From Spirochaetaceae bacterium (GTDB taxonomy: Bacteria > Spirochaetota > Spirochaetia > Treponematales > Breznakiellaceae), in NCBI GenBank assembly GCA_031284085.1, contig JAITAM010000166.1, positions 1 through 10,386 on the forward strand: a stretch of DNA of 10,386 nucleotides, read 5' to 3'. This document shows positions 6,721 to 10,386 of the stretch, piece after piece (the stretch's first letter is position 1; each line of letters starts with the position of its first letter). A model generated the notes under the pieces. The model saw nothing but the letters and a program-made list of their open reading frames with translations, ran no database searches and was not told where the DNA came from. Made by a program: the position numbers and the translations under genes.

Positions 6721-7169
6721 CTAAACAGAAATGGTTGTGTCTAGTATGCTCTCTCCTCAGTATCTTCCCGTTTTCTTCCAACACTTCCTTCAGCATTTCA
6801 AAGAAGTTTTTTTGTAACTCGTGCGCTCAAGCAAATACCGGAAGTTAAGTAGGGTTGTCGCATCGAGTGCACTTTCCTCGCTGAAATCCAAGTCCATGAA
6901 CTTCCTCAGTGTAATAACTATCGTAAATATGTTTTTCCGCCCCCTCGTCGGCAAAGGTAAACCGTATCTGAAGCAGATAGATTCTCAGCATGGTTTGTAG
7001 CTCTATTGGGCGAGGTCCGGGTTTTTCTTGAAAATAATAAGGGCGTATTTGTTCCTCGAGCTTTTTCCAGAGAACAAGATGTGCCATAATATCCAAAAAT
7101 ACTTCTTAGCGTCTTATGAAGTTTGCGTTTGCCGTATTCTATATCCGAAAATGTTTGTTGGTTTTCCAT
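6721..7169 (-). pseudogene. Frameshifted N-terminal relic of a DDE transposase (IS5-superfamily type)
   Basis: Only the first part of a transposase remains, spread over several frames. It starts at ATG 7169 as MENQQTFSDIEYGKRKLHKT. After a frameshift near 7100 it continues VFLDIMAHLVLWKKLEEQI, then IELQTMLRIYLLQIRF and DEGAEKHIYDSYY. After another shift near 6865 it reads SALDATTLLNFRYLLE, then in a further frame HELQKNFFEMLKEVLEENGK, and finally ESILDTTIS, which would carry the first catalytic Asp. It ends in TAG at 6721-6723, and the rest of the catalytic domain is missing. The order PYYF, MLRIYLLQ, TTLLNFRYLLE and ILDTTI is typical of IS5-superfamily transposases. At least three frame changes make it inactive. 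Confidence 0.8.
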
Positions 7170-7214
7170 GCTTCCTCTTCTACTCAACCCTTTCTGAATT
7201 TAACCAGCGCTTCT

Positions 7215-7229
7215 TTAGAGTGTGTTCAC
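7215..7229 (+). repeat. Left end of IS5-type relic: TTAG target copy and inverted repeat
   Basis: TTAG (7215-7218) is followed by AGTGTGTTCAC (7219-7229). The last eight bases, GTGTTCAC, are the exact inverse of GTGAACAC at the right end, and the three outermost positions differ only by transitions. Confidence 0.65.
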
Positions 7230-7885
7230 TTAAAAGGAAAGAGATGAAAAGACAAATAAAATCAGTATGGAGTTTACTAAAGAACACTATCTACACACAG
7301 TGCCATCTAGCAAAACACAGGAGAAATGTCAAAATAGATGATCTTGCCTTACTTAACGCTCTCATCTATCGGTGTGATAATGCTTGTAAATAGCTAAGCT
7401 TACCTAACTCTTTTGGTAACTGGCATATGATTTATGTCCAACTGGACCGCTAGGCGCAAAAAGCTGTGCTGGAGCGAGTGTTTAAGGCGTTGGTAGAGGA
7501 AAATTGTTTTTATCCGCTCAGTGCTTTTTTTGATTCAACCATGGTCAAAACAGATCCTCGCCCTCATAAGGCTAAAAAAACGGCCCACAGGCGATAAGAA
7601 AGAGTCGGAGAGAATGGAACACTAAGATACACGCAGTAACTGTAGGAGATAGAGGGGATGGTTGCCTTCAGACAATTCTCCGAGAGGAACCTCCCGGATG
7701 CGGCAGTAGGACGGTTGCTGAGGGTTTCATCTATGGAAATATGAAAAGCGGAATGAGATAGAGATTTTCTTACGGCTCAAGAAATTTAGAGGAATTTGCA
7801 CCCGCTATGAGAAGCTTGACCGTATATTTGCCGCTTTTATCTATCTGGCTTGTATTTATATCTCTTCCCCTGCTGTGAACACGTC
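7219..7885 (+). mobile_element. Degenerate IS5-type insertion sequence
   Basis: A 667-bp element is bounded by imperfect inverted repeats (AGTGTGTTCAC at 7219-7229, GTGAACACGTC at 7875-7885) and by direct TTAG copies (7215-7218 and 7886-7889). TTAG fits the YTAR target known for IS5-type elements. Inside lies a broken transposase on the plus strand with several stops and a large internal deletion. Intact relatives are roughly 0.8-0.9 kb, so about 150-250 bp seem to be lost. It inserted 46 bp upstream of the minus-strand transposase relic. Confidence 0.75.
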
Positions 7886-7889
7886 TTAG
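7267..7889 (+). pseudogene. Broken IS5-type DDE transposase
   Basis: It begins at ATG 7267 (MEFTKEHYLHTV). After a frame change it reads HLAKHRRNVKIDDLALLNAL, then, past a TAG at the expected W codon, LPNSFGNWHMIYVQLDR. A second TAG again replaces W before AQKAVLERVFKALVEEN. Next comes FFDSTMVKTDPRPHKAKK, with the first catalytic Asp in DSTMV. After a further shift comes NGPQAIRKSRREWNTKIHAV. The central catalytic part is then deleted. The reading resumes at about 7740 as KYEKRNEIEIFLRLKKFRG and CTRYEKLDRIFAAFIYLA, ending at TAG 7887-7889. This order (GNWH, DSTxVK, NGPQAIGKSRGGWNTKIH, E-loop, RYEKL) is that of the IS5/IS427-type transposases. It cannot be functional. Its stop codon lies in the target-site copy. 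Confidence 0.85.
7875..7889 (+). repeat. Right end of IS5-type relic: inverted repeat and TTAG target copy
   Basis: GTGAACACGTC (7875-7885) mirrors the left end, and TTAG follows at 7886-7889. The last three bases of TTAG form the transposase stop codon. Confidence 0.65.
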
Positions 7890-8065
7890 ATTGTGATCTT
7901 AATCCTTGCTAGATTTGACTCCAATTCCTGCCTAGGTGAAGATCCGCACCCGCACCTAGCCTATGCGTGTGATCATTTTTTTTGCCTGCTTTCTGTAGGC
8001 AAAAAGCCGTACTCCGCCTTTGATGCCAGCATCGAGAACTTAGGCTGGCCTGCACCGATTTCTAC
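7890..8065. other. Non-coding stretch upstream of pckG with decayed sequence
   Basis: I find no gene here. A short open frame (7893-8096) has no ribosome binding site and contains only the YSAFD-type repeat at 7994-8042. The stretch appears to be leftover foreign sequence between the IS relic and the pckG promoter. Confidence 0.6.
7994..8042 (+). repeat. YSAFD-encoding repeat, copy C (inverted relative to A and B)
   Basis: The plus strand encodes SVGKKPYSAFDASIENLG. About 41 of 49 bases match copy B (6556-6604), which lies in the opposite orientation about 1.4 kb away. Differences are mostly transitions and many are third-position or conservative, which suggests the ancestor was coding. Confidence 0.7.
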
Positions 8066-8094
8066 TTGTAAAAACTATGACCCTGTCGTATACT
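8066..8094 (+). promoter_or_regulatory. Promoter of pckG
   Basis: TTGTAA (8066-8071) and TATACT (8089-8094) are separated by the ideal 17 bp. The predicted start is near 8101, about 23 nt before the ATG. The promoter begins 23 bp after copy C of the decayed repeat, so pckG retains its own promoter despite the disrupted upstream region. Confidence 0.75.
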
Positions 8095-8112
8095 AAGAGT
8101 ACATTTATTTGT

Positions 8113-8117
8113 GGAGG
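8113..8117 (+). promoter_or_regulatory. Ribosome binding site that decides the pckG start
   Basis: GGAGG lies 6 nt before ATG 8124. The reading frame is open further upstream to TTG 8109, but that codon precedes this site, so the ATG is the real start. Confidence 0.85.
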
Positions 8118-8123
8118 ATTTTA

Positions 8124-9947
8124 ATGACAATAAAAGAACTGAAACACGCCGGCTTACGCCAGTGGGTTGAAGATGCAGTCGCACTTATGACACCGGATGC
8201 AATTGAAATTTGTAACGGCACTCAGGATGAGTACGATAAAATGATCAAACTGACGATTGATGCCGGACTGGCAACCCCTCTCAATCCCTGGCTCTTACCC
8301 GGCTGTGTACTGTTTCGTTCCGATCCATCGGATGTAGCTCGGGTCGAGGCGCGCACCTACATCGCTTCAAAAGATAAAAGCGATGCCGGTCCTACCAATA
8401 ACTGGATAGATCCGGCAGAGTTGAAGAAGAACATGTCCGAGTTGTACAAAGGCTGTATGAAAGGTCGTACTATGTACGTCATCCCATTCTCAATGGGACC
8501 CATCGGCTCTGATATCGCTAAAATCGGTGTGCAGCTCAGCGATAGTCCCTATGTCGTGGCAAATATGCACATCATGGCGCGTGTCGGCACAAAGGTCTTG
8601 GATGTGTTGGGCAGCAACGGCTTTTATGTGCCGTGCTTCCATTCTCTAGGCAAGCCTTTAGCCAAAGGTGAAAAAGATGACGGTAAATGGCCGTGCGCAC
8701 CCATTGATAAAAAGTACATATCACACTTCCCGGAAACCCGGGAAATTTGGTCTTACGGTTCCGGTTACGGTGGAAACGCCCTTTTAGGCAAAAAATGCCT
8801 CGCTTTGCGTATCGCCTCTGTCCTAGCTCGTGATGAAGGATGGCTTGCCGAACACATGCTCATCCTCAAAATCACCAATCCACAGGGCGAAGTTAAATAT
8901 ATAACCGGCGCCTTCCCTTCAGCCTGTGGTAAAACAAACCTTGCTATGCTGATACCGACCCTCCCCGGCTGGAAAGTGCAAACAGTCGGAGATGATATTG
9001 CATGGATGAAGTTCGGCAAAGACGGTCAGCTCTACGCTATTAACCCGGAAGCCGGCTTCTTTGGCGTTGCGCCGGGAACCAACATGGATTCTAACCGTAA
9101 TGCTATGGAAACCATAAGACGCAACACGATCTTTACCAATGTGGCATTAACCGAAGAAAAAACCGTATGGTGGGAGATGATAGGATACGATGCACCCGGC
9201 AAGCTCATTGACTGGACCGGCAACGAATGGGTACAGAACAAAAACGACAAGAGCCAAAAACCAGCTGCGCATCCCAATTCCCGCTTTACCGGTCCTGCTA
9301 AACAATGCCCCGCTATCGCTCCGGAATGGGAAGACCCTGCAGGTGTGCCTATTAGCGCCTTCCTTTTCGGTGGACGCAGGCCCAAAACCATCCCGTTGGT
9401 GAATCAAGCAAAAAGCTGGGTACACGGTGTATTCATGGGATCCATTGTCGGTTCAGAAGTAACGGCAGCCGCGCTTGATGTTAAAGCCGGCACTATTCGC
9501 CGCGATCCTTTCGCCATGCTGCCTTTCTGCGGCTACCACATGGGCGACTACTTCAAGCATTGGCTTAATATTGGCAAAAAAGGTGATCCGGAAAAACTGC
9601 CTAAGATATTCTTTGTCAACTGGTTCCGCAAGAACGATGCCGGTAAATTTATATGGCCCGGTTATGGTGAGAATTCACGGGTGCTAGCATGGGTTTTCGA
9701 CCGTTGTAACGGCATAACCGACAATGCAGTTGACACGCCTATTGGTACTCTGCCCAAGCCGGATGCAATCAGTCGTCCAGAAGGGGTAAGCGAAGCTGAT
9801 ATGCAAGAGATCCTCAATGTCGACATTGAGGGGTGGAAAAAAGAAATTGCAGACGTCCGCGAAAACCACTATCCAAAATTTGGAGAAAAATTACCCAAAG
9901 AATTATACGCAGAACTTGATGCTATCGAAAAAAGACTCGGTGTATAA
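8124..9947 (+). CDS. pckG: Phosphoenolpyruvate carboxykinase (GTP)
   Basis: The product is 607 aa, the normal length of the GTP-dependent family. It interconverts oxaloacetate + GTP and PEP + GDP + CO2 in the cytosol. In anaerobes it can run towards oxaloacetate to feed the C4 branch, or support gluconeogenesis. Visible active-site features are the P-loop/kinase-1 motif AFPSACGKTN (263-272) with the hyper-reactive cysteine C268, metal ligands K224, H244 and D291 (GDDIAWMKF), R77 in EARTYI for substrate binding, and NPEAGFFGVAPGTN (307-320). The C-terminal nucleotide region is complete. It has a strong ribosome binding site and its own promoter. It stands alone, with decayed insertion DNA upstream and a hairpin downstream. 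The call is secure; the metabolic direction is inferred. Confidence 0.97.
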   Translation: MTIKELKHAGLRQWVEDAVALMTPDAIEICNGTQDEYDKMIKLTIDAGLATPLNPWLLPGCVLFRSDPSDVARVEARTYIASKDKSDAGPTNNWIDPAELKKNMSELYKGCMKGRTMYVIPFSMGPIGSDIAKIGVQLSDSPYVVANMHIMARVGTKVLDVLGSNGFYVPCFHSLGKPLAKGEKDDGKWPCAPIDKKYISHFPETREIWSYGSGYGGNALLGKKCLALRIASVLARDEGWLAEHMLILKITNPQGEVKYITGAFPSACGKTNLAMLIPTLPGWKVQTVGDDIAWMKFGKDGQLYAINPEAGFFGVAPGTNMDSNRNAMETIRRNTIFTNVALTEEKTVWWEMIGYDAPGKLIDWTGNEWVQNKNDKSQKPAAHPNSRFTGPAKQCPAIAPEWEDPAGVPISAFLFGGRRPKTIPLVNQAKSWVHGVFMGSIVGSEVTAAALDVKAGTIRRDPFAMLPFCGYHMGDYFKHWLNIGKKGDPEKLPKIFFVNWFRKNDAGKFIWPGYGENSRVLAWVFDRCNGITDNAVDTPIGTLPKPDAISRPEGVSEADMQEILNVDIEGWKKEIADVRENHYPKFGEKLPKELYAELDAIEKRLGV

Positions 9948-9961
9948 AAAAAACTAGACCG

Positions 9962-9980
9962 CCGCCTCTTTGAGGGGCGG
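9962..9980 (+). terminator. GC-rich hairpin after pckG, possible terminator
   Basis: CCGCCTCT (9962-9969) pairs with GGGGCGG plus flanking bases (9973-9980) to give an 8-bp stem with one G-U and a 3-nt loop. No T tract follows on the plus strand (AGCTAAAAAC), so it is not a classic intrinsic terminator. An A-run lies just before it (9946-9953). It may still stabilise the pckG mRNA 3' end. Confidence 0.45.
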
Positions 9981-10017
9981 AGCTAAAAACAAAGAGCAAC
10001 AACAAGGAGTTTATACT

Positions 10018-10386
10018 ATGAGAAAATTTATCTTAGTTACTGCTTTATGCACAGTGGCTTTTGTCTGTTTTGCAGACGACCAATCCGACAGAAAACAGGC
10101 GCAACAGGCTTTTATACGAGTTACCAACTGGTTGGATAGCGGCCTTGAAAAGAATTTCTTAATAATACAAAACGAGTCTTTGTTATTGACACCGGAACAA
10201 CGTATCAATTTGTTTGAAGCCTATGAAAAAGGGGCGGGCGGTCCTTTTGCGCTTAATTTCTTTTTAGGTTTTGGTATAGGTTCTTTTGTACAAGGCGATC
10301 CGGTCGGAGGCTGGGTAACCTTACTCGGTGAAGCTGCCGGTATTGCTGCGGTCTTTTATGGAGTTAGTTTATTAGCCGACATACCG
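10018..10386 (+). CDS. P13-like outer-membrane protein (incomplete at the window end)
   Basis: 123 codons are visible before the window ends. The protein has a signal peptide (MRKFILVTALCTVAFVCFA, likely cut before DD at about 20). An amphipathic region (about 25-70) with TPEQRINLFEAYEKGAGG is followed by the conserved segment ALNFFLGFGIGSFVQGD and a glycine-rich hydrophobic helix (GGWVTLLGEAAGIAAVFYG). The LNxFLGFGIGSFxQGD signature, as I recall it, is that of Borrelia P13 and its treponemal relatives, which are proposed outer-membrane channel proteins. The start is set by AAGGAG (10004-10009) 8 nt upstream. It may be read through from pckG or have its own promoter; none is obvious in the 70-bp gap. 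Porin activity is inferred from the family. Confidence 0.8.
   Translation, partial: MRKFILVTALCTVAFVCFADDQSDRKQAQQAFIRVTNWLDSGLEKNFLIIQNESLLLTPEQRINLFEAYEKGAGGPFALNFFLGFGIGSFVQGDPVGGWVTLLGEAAGIAAVFYGVSLLADIP

Noticed and set aside
7028..7393. Plus-strand 121-aa open frame
   Set aside because: It runs antisense through the minus-strand transposase relic, then crosses the IS left end into the second transposase. Only its last ~25 codons (VKIDDLALLNAL) are true transposase sequence, listed under the pseudogene.
7890..8100. A 67-aa open frame just before pckG as a leader peptide
   Set aside because: No Shine-Dalgarno precedes its start, and it overlaps the pckG promoter. Its only meaningful part is the decayed YSAFD repeat.
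9032..9425. Minus-strand open frames opposite pckG
   Set aside because: Antisense shadows of a strongly conserved enzyme; no start signals or domains.

Overview
The window looks like chromosomal DNA of a spirochaete, most likely a Treponema. The evidence is an incomplete gene at the right edge that closely resembles the Borrelia/Treponema P13 family of outer-membrane proteins, a GTP-type PEP carboxykinase, an RNase Y-YmdB pair, and generally moderate-GC genes with AAGGAG-like ribosome binding sites. The genus is an inference; no rRNA or other phylogenetic marker is present.

Layout, left to right. (1) 19-176: a self-contained tRNA-Lys(UUU) unit with promoter, tRNA and rho-independent terminator. 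(2) 222-2386 (+): two genes joined by an ATGA overlap, a secreted LamG/FN3 protein and a CPBP-family membrane protease. (3) 4712-2360 (-): RNase Y followed by the YmdB phosphodiesterase, overlapping by 11 bp and driven by a clear sigma70-type promoter at 4759-4786. The ymdB 3' end overlaps the protease 3' end by 27 bp. (4) 4947-6121 (+): purE-purC, again joined by an ATGA overlap, giving two consecutive steps of IMP synthesis. (5) 6122-8065: about 1.9 kb without an intact gene. It holds a 21-bp tandem repeat array ending in a perfect hairpin, a minus-strand relic of an unknown gene, a minus-strand transposase relic with several frameshifts, an internally deleted IS5-type element (+) whose terminal repeats and TTAG target duplication can still be read, and three diverged copies of a short segment encoding a YSAFD-like peptide. 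(6) 8066-9947 (+): pckG with its own promoter and ribosome binding site, followed by a hairpin. (7) 10018 to the edge (+): the P13-like protein.

How the parts relate: RNase Y (membrane-anchored mRNA decay) and YmdB (cyclic nucleotide phosphodiesterase) form a widely conserved pair. PurE and PurC act one after the other in purine synthesis. PckG connects oxaloacetate and PEP. The secreted protein and the protease are probably co-translated, but their joint role is unknown. The decayed region between purC and pckG is where foreign DNA has entered and been eroded. I see no intact novel defence, CRISPR or toxin system. The most unusual items are the repeat array, the peptide-coding segment repeated in both orientations, and the question of which class of PurE this is.
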